Shown here: one piece after another, positions 25,763-32,103 of the stretch | Layout: the number at the start of each line of letters is the position of its first letter | Position numbering within the stretch: the stretch's first letter is position 1 | NCBI GenBank assembly: GCA_036389485.1 | Contig: DASVPR010000002.1 | Location: 1 to 54,536 of the forward strand | DNA length: 54,536 bases | Direction: 5' to 3' | DNA from: CADCVT01 sp036389485 | GTDB taxonomy: Bacteria; Actinomycetota; Thermoleophilia; Solirubrobacterales; Solirubrobacteraceae | Made by a program: the position numbers and the translations under genes | The notes under the pieces: model-generated | Seen by the model: the letters and a program-made list of their open reading frames with translations, nothing else | Told to the model about the DNA's origin: nothing | The model's database searches: none

Positions 25763-25791
25763 AAGTGCAGCCTCAGGCTGGACCTGCACTT
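25763..25791 (+). promoter_or_regulatory. Inverted repeat upstream of HipA-like operon
   Basis: AAGTGCAG (25763-25770) and CTGCACTT (25784-25791) form a perfect 8-bp inverted repeat. Between them lies a smaller one, AGCCT-C-AGGCT. It is centred 80 bp before the ATG at 25857. Toxin-antitoxin operons are often self-regulated at such sites, which makes it a candidate operator; no clean -35/-10 pair was found beside it. Confidence 0.4.
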
Positions 25792-25856
25792 CAGGTCGAT
25801 CGATCTTTTTGATTTCGGCCCCACGCCGGTCGGTTCGCGCGCAATGATGCGAGCCG

Positions 25857-26681
25857 ATGCCGATCCCGTTGCAGAGCGGTTACGAGTGGGAGGAGGATCC
25901 GAAGGGGAACCTCGTCGCGCACACCGGCAGGACGCACCGCCGTGACATGCGGGCAAAGACAGACGAGACCCAGATCGCGGTCGTGAAGAGGGCAGCGGCG
26001 GGGAACCCGGTGGAGCGGTACTCCATCGGCATGGAACGGGTCGCGTTCCGCCTGGGGCAGTTCTTGGGGCTCCCGATCCCGGAAACCTATTTGGAGCCCG
26101 TCGACGGACATCCGTCGAGCGTGCAGCGGCGCGTTGAGCCCGCACGCTCGTGGCTTCAGCTCGACAGCGCGCCCGCGATGAAGCTCGACTTCGTGAACGA
26201 GGACATGTGGCCTCTCGGCGTCCTATTCGACGTCTGGACCGGCAACACCGATCGGCGCCGAGAGAACTTCCTGTTTGAGCCGGTTCCGGAAGGAAGGACG
26301 CCGGGCACGGCCGCCGGGAGCCGAGTATGGCTCATCGACCACGGGCAGTGCGGCTTGTGGCCCGGGGACAAGTTTGCCGGCAATCCGGCTGACAGCATCC
26401 TGGATGATCCAACTCAGATCTCAGAGGTCCTGATCGACGCCGCTGAGCAGCGGATCGCCGCGCTAATGCCACCGGAGTACCGCATGGCGTTCAAGAACGT
26501 CCAAGGCGAGGGGCGCGTCGCGCTTCTTGACCGCGTCCGCTCTGTGGGGGACGATGCCATCGATGAGGTCATGGACGAGATCCCGGTTGAGTACATGACC
26601 AAGGGTCAGGCCGACGCCACGGCTGCGTTCCTCAAGGCGCGCCGGGATGCGATCGATAATGTGATCGCCACCTACTGGTAG
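25857..26681 (+). CDS. HipA-like (PI3K-fold) protein kinase
   Basis: This is a 274-residue protein. VVKR (K44) fits the ATP-binding lysine, and SIGMERVAFRLGQFLGLPIPETYL fits the helix and strand after it in HipA-type kinases. FDVWTGNTDRRRENFLF (residues 124-140; D125, N130, D132, N137) matches the catalytic loop, and WLIDHGQCG (D161) the metal-binding DxG. Length fits compact HipA-like kinase domain proteins rather than full 430-residue HipA. Such kinases phosphorylate translation or other targets in known systems; the target here is unknown. It begins an operon with the genes at 26717 and 27192; the gap is 35 bp. The ribosome site before ATG is weak. Confidence 0.82.
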   Translation: MPIPLQSGYEWEEDPKGNLVAHTGRTHRRDMRAKTDETQIAVVKRAAAGNPVERYSIGMERVAFRLGQFLGLPIPETYLEPVDGHPSSVQRRVEPARSWLQLDSAPAMKLDFVNEDMWPLGVLFDVWTGNTDRRRENFLFEPVPEGRTPGTAAGSRVWLIDHGQCGLWPGDKFAGNPADSILDDPTQISEVLIDAAEQRIAALMPPEYRMAFKNVQGEGRVALLDRVRSVGDDAIDEVMDEIPVEYMTKGQADATAAFLKARRDAIDNVIATYW

Positions 26682-26716
26682 GGAAGAACCTCCGCCAGGA
26701 GGATCAAGGAGACCAC

Positions 26717-27202
26717 GTGCCGCATCGCTACGCAGTCCTCTCGGAAACCAGCACCGACCGCCGCGCCCGCCCCGTTGGCCTCGTCGTCGAGCAGGACGAC
26801 CATGTGCTGGTCGAAGCGCGGGACGATCTTTGTGTGCCCGTGCGCTACGACGCGCCGTTCACCGTCGGGGGCCCGGACATGACGGTAGTGCAGTACACGC
26901 CGCGAGACCCGCAGTACTTCGACCAAGTCGTCCTCGACCTCTCCCGGGCATTCGCGGTCAGCACCTACGGGATGGTCACGAACGCCACCGAGGGAGTCAT
27001 CCTGGACCTCCTCAACAAGTGGGTGCTGCGCCCGATGCGGGAGAACCACGTCGTCGCGTACCACGGCAGCGTCGGAAAGTACCCGGCGGTCAAACGCTAC
27101 CGGCAGAAGTACTACACAGGCGCGCCGGCGCCGTCGTCCGCTCCGGCGGCGGCCGCCGCGGCGGCCGCGGTTCGGACGTCCGGCGACCTCGTTGGCGTCT
27201 GA
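26717..27202 (+). CDS. Unrecognised protein between HipA-like kinase and SecB-like chaperone
   Basis: This is a 161-residue protein from GTG at 26717, fixed by AAGGAG 6 bp upstream. It opens MPHRYAVLSETSTDRRARPV and continues with GLVVEQDDHVLVEARDDLCVPVRYD, compatible with a small beta barrel. A helical section follows (DQVVLDLSRAFAVSTYGMVTNATEGVILDLLNKWVLRPM), then an Ala/Pro-rich tail with nine consecutive alanines. HipA-like kinase domain proteins are often paired with a DUF3037 partner with a similar opening (M-x-Y-x-Y-A-V-L), but the rest does not clearly match. By position it could be the antitoxin or partner of the kinase. It overlaps the next gene by 11 nt. Confidence 0.75.
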   Translation: MPHRYAVLSETSTDRRARPVGLVVEQDDHVLVEARDDLCVPVRYDAPFTVGGPDMTVVQYTPRDPQYFDQVVLDLSRAFAVSTYGMVTNATEGVILDLLNKWVLRPMRENHVVAYHGSVGKYPAVKRYRQKYYTGAPAPSSAPAAAAAAAAVRTSGDLVGV

Positions 27203-27680
27203 TCCTCATCTCGCTGCGCGTGGGCAGCTCACGGACGTCTACCTAGTCGGGCTGGAGTTTCGCCGCAATCCGGACTTCGACTTCGAGAGTGACGCTAGTG
27301 ATGCGAAGTACCACGTCGAGACCGACACGACGGCGTCCGTCTCGGACGATCACACCTTCGGTCGCACCGAGGTCACGGCGAGTATCCACTGGGCGACGGT
27401 CGACGAGCAACCGGTCGAGTACCCGTTCGACCTGCATATCACCCTCGTCGGAGACTTCGAGTGGCGCGCCCCCGATATGCCCGCCGATGAGATTGAGTCG
27501 TGGCTCGCGTTCAACGCGGAGCACCTTCTCTGGCCGTACCTGCGGGCGTACGTCGCACAGATCACGGGGATGTCGGACCTACCGCCGTTGACGCTGTACA
27601 CCCGAACACCCCCGCGCCCACGGCTCGGACGGACCGACACCGAGCCCGAACGCGCGCCGGGCGACGTAGCGCACGGCTAG
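27192..27680 (+). CDS. SecB-like chaperone
   Basis: This is a 162-residue protein from TTG at 27192, overlapping the previous gene by 11 nt; no better in-frame start exists before the conserved region. LTDVYLVGLEFRRNPDF resembles the first strand of SecB. AFNAEHLLWPYLRAYVAQIT followed by GMSDLPPLTLYTRTP matches the SecB block 'N-x-x-x-L-F-P-Y-x-R-x-x-I...F-P-P-L-x-L-x-P'. Actinobacteria generally lack export SecB; SecB-like proteins there are known from toxin-antitoxin-chaperone systems such as Rv1955-Rv1957. Its position as third gene after a HipA-like kinase fits that arrangement, with the chaperone protecting an unstable partner. The 45 C-terminal residues are polar and variable. Confidence 0.75.
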   Translation: MASDPHLAARGQLTDVYLVGLEFRRNPDFDFESDASDAKYHVETDTTASVSDDHTFGRTEVTASIHWATVDEQPVEYPFDLHITLVGDFEWRAPDMPADEIESWLAFNAEHLLWPYLRAYVAQITGMSDLPPLTLYTRTPPRPRLGRTDTEPERAPGDVAHG

Positions 27681-27754
27681 CCTGCTCGCCTAGTCCGTGG
27701 CGACACCGCGGCTTTCCGCCCCGTTGAGTGTTGATCGCAGGGGTCGACGCGCCG

Positions 27755-27969
27755 TGGCGCGTCGCGATCGACACGCTCGCCGCCAGGAAGACGACCTCGT
27801 CGAACCACAGCGTCGCCGCGTACGCATCGACGATCGCCTGCAGCCGCGTCGTGCCCGTGGCCGACAGCTCGGGCTCCGGCGCCGACCGGCGGCCGTCGGT
27901 CTCGAGCACGATGTCCGGCCAGCGGCGCTCCTCCGGCCGCCCCGGCTGCACGACCGGCACGCTGTAGCT
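27755..27969 (-). pseudogene. Fragment of a replication-relaxation gene
   Basis: Minus-strand translation gives SYSVPVVQPGRPEERRWPDIVLETDGRRSA... and ...TTRLQAIVDAYAATLWFDEVVFLAASVSIA. This matches residues of the intact protein at 30844-31608 (RYSVPVSRPGREDERRWPDVVLEAEGRRSA... ATRLQAIADAYAAASYFDEVVFLAADASIA). The N-terminal winged-helix part and the C-terminus are missing. It is joined to a fragment of the DUF3072-like gene at 27975-28034. The match stops near 27755, after which the sequence is unrelated. Confidence 0.78.
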
Positions 27970-27974
27970 CAGCT

Positions 27975-28034
27975 GCCTGCGCGGCGGGCGGTCCCTCTCG
28001 GGACCCTGGGATCCGGGTGGTGGTGATCGGTCAT
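27975..28034 (-). pseudogene. N-terminal fragment of a DUF3072-like gene
   Basis: From ATG at 28034 the reading MTDHHHPDPRVPRGTARRAG parallels the first 20 codons of the gene at 20182-20469 (MTDHHHPEFQVPERNRPTRA). The DNA match also includes the bases upstream of the ATG. After the fragment the sequence switches to the replication-relaxation remnant. It is too short to be functional. Confidence 0.7.
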
Positions 28035-28085
28035 GGCGGGAACGGCCGCGCCGCAGCTCGGCGCAGCCGGGCTGCGGCCGTACTG

Positions 28086-28495
28086 CGCGCCGCGCGCGTT
28101 CCTCGCGACTCGCTCTCGACGGGAGCTGCCCTCAGTCCTCGCTTCGACCGGCAACGCGAGCGGTGTCGTCCGGCGCCGACGCGATCGTCACCGCCAACAC
28201 GTCGTCCGGCGGATGGGTTTCCGCGCGGGCGTGTTCGGCATCGAGGGAGAGCAGGTACTCGCGCAGCGCGTCGGCGAACATCGCGCGCGCCTCGTCCTGC
28301 GAGGGGGCGCTGGTCAACACCCCCGGCAGCGCGGGAAGCGAGGCGTGGAACCAGCCGTCCTCGTCGGGCTCGAAGAGCGCCGTGAGCGTCAGGGAGACGG
28401 GGCCGGGATCGGCCTGAGCGTGATGAGTCATCGGTCCTATGGCGCGGGAGAGGCCACCGCCCGGCACCGACTTCGTCACGACAGAGCCCGGAGGG
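28086..28495 (-). repeat. Segmental repeat, partner of 25250-25655
   Basis: This is the copy carrying the intact HicB-like gene. The match to the other copy extends about 60 bp beyond the start codon at 28431, across the first codons of the longest open frame at 28439. In the other copy the corresponding ATG is AAG, which argues that translation of the neighbouring gene does not begin there. Confidence 0.6.
28132..28431 (-). CDS. HicB-like antitoxin-type protein, apparently without HicA
   Basis: This is a 99-residue protein from ATG at 28431. LTLTALFEPDEDGWFHASLPALPGVLTSAPSQDEARAMFADALREYLLSLD follows the HicB partial-RNase-H fold: strand, D-x-D-G-W, L-P-x-L-P-G, T-S-x-x-S-x-D-E-A, then the long helix. 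The C-terminal 45 residues lack a clear ribbon-helix-helix or HTH domain. No short HicA-type reading frame with the G-S-H motif is visible on either side, so it is an orphan. A duplicated, inactivated copy lies at 25302-25596. It is divergent from the DUF3644-like gene. Confidence 0.75.
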   Translation of the reverse strand: MTHHAQADPGPVSLTLTALFEPDEDGWFHASLPALPGVLTSAPSQDEARAMFADALREYLLSLDAEHARAETHPPDDVLAVTIASAPDDTARVAGRSED

Positions 28496-28588
28496 TGGCA
28501 GCGAGTGGCCAGCTCGCGTCCAGCGGCGAGCTCGGGTCCACCGCAAGGGCCTTCGACCCCAGAGGCCGCGAGATACCTTGATGTGGAG

Positions 28589-29686
28589 ATGAGACGTCGC
28601 GTCCCCCTCCTCCTCAAGGACAAGGCGCTCGCCTCGATGCGGCGGGCTGTCAAGTCGTTCAATGACCTCGATGACGACGGTCGGCAGTCCGCCGTCATGC
28701 TCAACATGCAGCACGCGTTCGAGATGCTGCTGAAGGGCGCGCTCGCCGACAAGAAGGTGCGCGTCTTTGACAAGCGGAGCGGCCGGTCGATCGGCTTCGA
28801 GAAGTGCCTCGCGCTGGCGACGGAGTACCTCGCCCTGTCCGAGGAGCAGATCGGTCTCCTCCGCGCGATCAACGCCCTGCGCGACGAAGAGCAGCACTGG
28901 CTCGCGAGGCTCAACGAGGGCCTGCTGTACCTCCACTCCCGCGGCGCCGTGACGCTCTTCGACGAGATCCTCGACGACGCTTTCGATGAGCGACTCGCCG
29001 ACCACCTGCCCGAGCGCGTCCTGCCGATCTCGACGAGCCCCATGAGCGACATGGACGTGCTCGTGGATGAGCAGTACAGCCAGGTGAAGCGACTGCTGCG
29101 CCCGGGGAAACGCCGGCGGCCGGAAGCGCGCGCTCTGCTCCGGGGCCTGCTCGCGATGGAGGGGCACGTCTCCGAGGAGGCCCGCGTCAGCGAGCGCGAC
29201 GTCGATCGCGTCGAGAAGGCCGTCCGCGATGGGCGCTCGCTCGACCAGGTGTTCCCGCGCCTCCGCGACGTCACCGCCACGTTCGAGGGGGAGGGCCCGA
29301 CGGTGAAGGTCCACTTCACGAAGCGCGAGGGTGCGCCGGTCCACTTCGTGCCGGCGGACGACCCGAGCGACAGCGCCGCGGTGCGAGAGATCGACCTCCA
29401 GCGGAAGTACCACATGGCTCCGAGCGACCTCGCGGAGAAGCTCGGGCTGAGCCCACCCCGCGCGGTTGCGTTGAGGCGCTCTTTGGGCATCGACGACGAG
29501 CCCGATTGCGTGCACGTCTTCACGTTCGGCTCGCAGAAGCACCCCCGCTACTCGGACAACGCCTACCGCCGGATGAGGGAGGCTCTCGACGACGGCATCG
29601 ACATGACCGAGGTCTGGAGGACACACGGGCCGCGCCGTCGCCGTCGCAGTGCCACCCGCGCCTCGAGCCGGGCATCGGCGGCGTGA
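28589..29686 (+). CDS. DUF3644-like protein
   Basis: This is a 365-residue protein from ATG at 28589. A GTG at 28583 is an alternative; the frame is open to 28439, but the extra 50 residues lie largely in the segmental repeat and are low complexity. The N-terminal block LLLKDKALASMRRAVKSFNDLDDDGRQSAVMLNMQHAFEMLLKGALADKK matches the DUF3644 pattern, with helices holding a central A-x-E-x-L-x-K. The middle contains a DEEQHWLARLNEGLLYLH helix. The C-terminal part (YHMAPSDLAEKLGLSPPRAVALRRSLGI) looks like a winged or helix-turn-helix unit. DUF3644 proteins are common in defence and mobile islands; their biochemical role is not known to me. Single gene, soluble. Confidence 0.72.
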   Translation: MRRRVPLLLKDKALASMRRAVKSFNDLDDDGRQSAVMLNMQHAFEMLLKGALADKKVRVFDKRSGRSIGFEKCLALATEYLALSEEQIGLLRAINALRDEEQHWLARLNEGLLYLHSRGAVTLFDEILDDAFDERLADHLPERVLPISTSPMSDMDVLVDEQYSQVKRLLRPGKRRRPEARALLRGLLAMEGHVSEEARVSERDVDRVEKAVRDGRSLDQVFPRLRDVTATFEGEGPTVKVHFTKREGAPVHFVPADDPSDSAAVREIDLQRKYHMAPSDLAEKLGLSPPRAVALRRSLGIDDEPDCVHVFTFGSQKHPRYSDNAYRRMREALDDGIDMTEVWRTHGPRRRRRSATRASSRASAA

Positions 29687-30172
29687 TCCCTCGCGTCCGC
29701 GGCGAGGGCGCTAGTTTCGCTGAATCGACGCCCGCGCGCCTCGAGCGCCTCGGCGGACCGCACCGCGGGTCGCGTCGAGCTCACGCGCCAGGCGCCGACC
29801 AGAGCATCGCCGAGATCGCGCCCTCGGTCCAGTCGGCGTAGGCGGGCGTGCCGCTCTGCGACGCCTCCGGGCGGGTCGCCGACGTCTGAGGCGCTGCATG
29901 ATCGGCGCGTGGACCGATACCGGCCGCGATCGCCGATTCCGGCAGCCGCTCGAGGTCGGCGAACCGGGTGTCCCGCACCGCGGGCTTGCCCGCGGTTCGC
30001 GGACGAGGAGGCGCGAGCACGTGCCTCCTCGTCGCTCCTGCCCTGCGCGACTACCGGTAGCGCGCGACGAACCCACGCCAGATGCGGTCGCGCTTTGCGC
30101 TCAGCGTGGACGGCTGTCGCAGGGACGCGCCAGTGGGGCGCGAACGGGACGGTATGCCGCTACAGCCCGAGG
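29687..30172. other. Intergenic region with two strong hairpins
   Basis: No convincing gene. A minus-strand open frame of 79 codons (29781-30020) has no homology I recognise and spans both hairpins, so it is not called. The notable content is the pair of perfect inverted repeats at 29977-30033. Confidence 0.5.
29977..30033. terminator. Two adjacent perfect inverted repeats
   Basis: The first is ACCGCGGGC-TT-GCCCGCGGT (29977-29996). Six bases later comes GACGAGGAGGC, 10 nt, GCCTCCTCGTC (30002-30033), an 11-bp perfect stem. They lie between the DUF3644-like gene and the membrane-protein gene, both on the plus strand. A terminator for the first gene is the simplest reading; no U-tract follows. 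A protein-binding or recombination site is possible. Confidence 0.5.
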
Positions 30173-30636
30173 ATGTCGCGCACCGAGCTCGAAGCGCTCC
30201 GCGCCGAATTTCTGTCCCGCCGACAGGTCTCAGTTCAGGTCATCACTGCCGCACTGACAGTCGTGGCTGCCGTCGGCGGCTTCGCCCTCGCGAAAGAGGA
30301 CGGCCGCCTCGAGATGCTGCTCGTCCTGCCGCTAGTGCTTAGCGGCTTGGGGGTCCTGCTAGTTGAAAACGCTCAAGGCCCCCGCAGGATCGCGCGGTAC
30401 ATCCGCGACCACCTGTGGGATCGGCTTCCGGCCGCGGAACGCGCCTCGCAATCAGCCGCAGACGACAATCGCTCTTGGGAGCACTTCATTCATCACTTGC
30501 GGGGAACCAACGCAAAGTCGTGGTCAACATTTAGCACGGGCGCCACACCCGGAAACAAAGAGCGGACGCGCTCTCGATTCTCGTGTTCGGCCTCCTCGCA
30601 TCGACGCTAAATGCGGCCCTGACCGAAGCCGGATGA
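30173..30636 (+). pseudogene. Small three-TM membrane protein with apparent frameshift near the end
   Basis: From ATG at 30173 the frame encodes MSRTELEALRAEFLSRRQVS, then VQVITAALTVVAAVGGFALA and a second hydrophobic segment (MLLVLPLVLSGLGVLLVENA), then RIARYIRDHLWDRL, and continues to a stop at 30610 with a Ser/Arg-rich ending. In the -1 frame, from about 30562, the sequence reads ADALSILVFGLLASTLNAAL and TEAG before TGA at 30634-30636. That is a typical third membrane helix. Small membrane proteins of this layout usually end in such a helix, so a shift near 30555-30562 has probably occurred. A sequencing error cannot be excluded. Function unknown. Confidence 0.6.
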
Positions 30637-30843
30637 CGACGCATCGAGTCGCCGAAATCGAGAGGCGCCTGGGCGAACATCCGTAATGCAGCGGGCGAGA
30701 GTCTCTGCTGGCCGCGCGACGAAGAGACATCGACCGCGCATACGACGGACGTATCCGCCAGAACAGCGCGCGATTCTTCGAGCCCGATGGAGCAACAGTC
30801 AAGGACGGAGGGCGCGCGCCACCAACCCGCCCCGGAGCGGCAA

Positions 30844-31608
30844 CTACGGGTGCGCGATAGCCGCGGCGATGGTCTTCTGGTCGTCGCCAGATAGCAGCGG
30901 CGATGGAACGACACGCAGCTTCGCGACGGCGGGGAGCCCAGGGTGCGACGCCACGGCGACGCGCGCGAGTCGGCGCGCGATCGACGCGTCTGCCGCCAAG
31001 AAGACCACTTCGTCGAAGTACGAAGCCGCCGCGTACGCGTCCGCGATCGCCTGGAGTCGTGTGGCGCCCTTCGGAGACAACTCGAGCTCGAGCGCAGAGC
31101 GGCGGCCCTCCGCTTCCAACACGACGTCCGGCCAGCGGCGCTCGTCCTCGCGGCCGGGCCGCGAGACCGGCACGCTGTAGCGCGAGACGCCAGCCGACTC
31201 CAGGGTCCGGCATTCGCGTTCGGTGCGGACGAGCGCGCCGCCGGCACGCTCGAGCTGAATCACGAGCCAGACGAGCGCGAGCTCGTGCTCGCGCTGCGCG
31301 ACCGTGCGCGCGGCTCGCCGCAACGGCAGGTCGACCGCGCGCGCGCCCGCCCGGCTCAGCATGTTCAGTCGCGGCTCGATCGGCGACGGCGTTCGCTCCA
31401 CCAGGCCAGCCGCCGCGAGTCGGCGCAGCCGCCGGTTCATTTGCTGGCGCGAGACGCCGCACCGCTCCGCCAGCAGCGCATCGGTCACAAACCGGAACCG
31501 TCCGAGAAACCGCAGGACCTCCGCGTCCCGCTGCGCCTCCACCCGCCCGTGCCTCTGCCGGACGATCAGCGCCGGTCTGCCCGACGTCGATTCGCTTCTT
31601 CTTTCCAT
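30844..31608 (-). CDS. Replication-relaxation family protein
   Basis: This is a 254-residue protein from ATG at 31608. Residues about 20-90 form a winged-helix domain (RDAEVLRFLGRFRFVTDALLAERCGVSRQQMNRRLRRLAAAGLVER). The C-terminal half has the family's nuclease-like pattern (ERRWPDVVLEAEGRRSALELELSPKGATRLQAIADAY, with D, E and the ExE-K-like acidic strand). Replication-relaxation proteins are named from mobilisable plasmids, where they take part in replication or nicking-related steps; actinobacterial plasmids and integrative elements carry many. A truncated paralog is at 27755-27969. A 144-nt nested inverted repeat starts 66 bp upstream of its start codon and could be its binding site or an origin. 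Confidence 0.8.
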   Translation of the reverse strand: MERRSESTSGRPALIVRQRHGRVEAQRDAEVLRFLGRFRFVTDALLAERCGVSRQQMNRRLRRLAAAGLVERTPSPIEPRLNMLSRAGARAVDLPLRRAARTVAQREHELALVWLVIQLERAGGALVRTERECRTLESAGVSRYSVPVSRPGREDERRWPDVVLEAEGRRSALELELSPKGATRLQAIADAYAAASYFDEVVFLAADASIARRLARVAVASHPGLPAVAKLRVVPSPLLSGDDQKTIAAAIAHP

Positions 31609-32103
31609 CCATGTCTATGGCGCACCTGATGTCTTGATCCGGTCCGTCCTCGCCGTCCGCCACCAACGCCTCTCGGCCGCTCGGCCCCGTCCCCACACGA
31701 AGTGCCGGAGTGGGGTCGACCACCCGACCCCACCCGAGAACTTGTTCCACGGTGGGGGTGGGTGGTCGAGCCCGCGGAGGTCGCGCGAAGCGCGATGGGG
31801 ACGGGGCCGAGCGGCCGCCTACCCCCGCAGCTGCTGCGGCGGTAGGTGCAGGGCTAGCGCAAGCCTGAGCAGTGGATCCGATGTTCGCCGTACCGCCGAG
31901 CCTTGTGCCATAGAAGCTGCTGGATAGCCGTCCCGCCGCGAGCGGAGCCCCGCGGCTAGGGAGCGAGTTCGACGGTATACAGCGTCAGGAGCGCGAGAGG
32001 ACTGACCCACGTGTGGCGGCCTGGCGCTTGATGACCGCCGGAGATCCGCGCTTCCGCCGCCACGGGTTGTGCGCAGCGCGGAATTCGGTCCACGTGCCTG
32101 AGA
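31609..32103. other. Intergenic region dominated by a nested inverted repeat
   Basis: This 495-bp gap has no supportable gene. 31674-31817 is the nested inverted repeat described separately. A small CGCAGC-T-GCTGCG hairpin follows near 31826. The rest, to the stop codon of the glycosidase gene at 32104, shows no recognisable signal. Confidence 0.6.
31674..31817. repeat. Nested inverted repeat, candidate origin or structured RNA
   Basis: The outer arms are 22 bp and exactly complementary: 31674-31695 (starting CGGCCGCTCGGCC) and 31796-31817 (ending GAGCGGCCG). Inside, TCGACCACCC plus CCCCACC (31716-31734) pairs with GGTGGGG plus GGGTGGTCGA (31751-31769), 17 of 19 positions matched, around a 16-nt loop (31735-31750). 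Another 8-bp hairpin, TGGGGTCG...CGACCCCA, competes with the left inner arm. The G-rich inner arm (31751-31765) could also form a G-quadruplex. It lies 66 bp upstream of the replication-relaxation gene. Such structures occur at replication or transfer origins and in attenuator RNAs; which applies is unknown. Confidence 0.8.

Noticed and set aside
28439..28588. Longer start for the DUF3644-like protein
   Set aside because: The extra 50 codons fall largely inside a segmental repeat. In the other copy the corresponding ATG is AAG, and the residues are low complexity.
29781..30020. Minus-strand open frame of 79 codons
   Set aside because: The composition is borderline but it spans two perfect hairpins, has no start context and no relatives I recognise.
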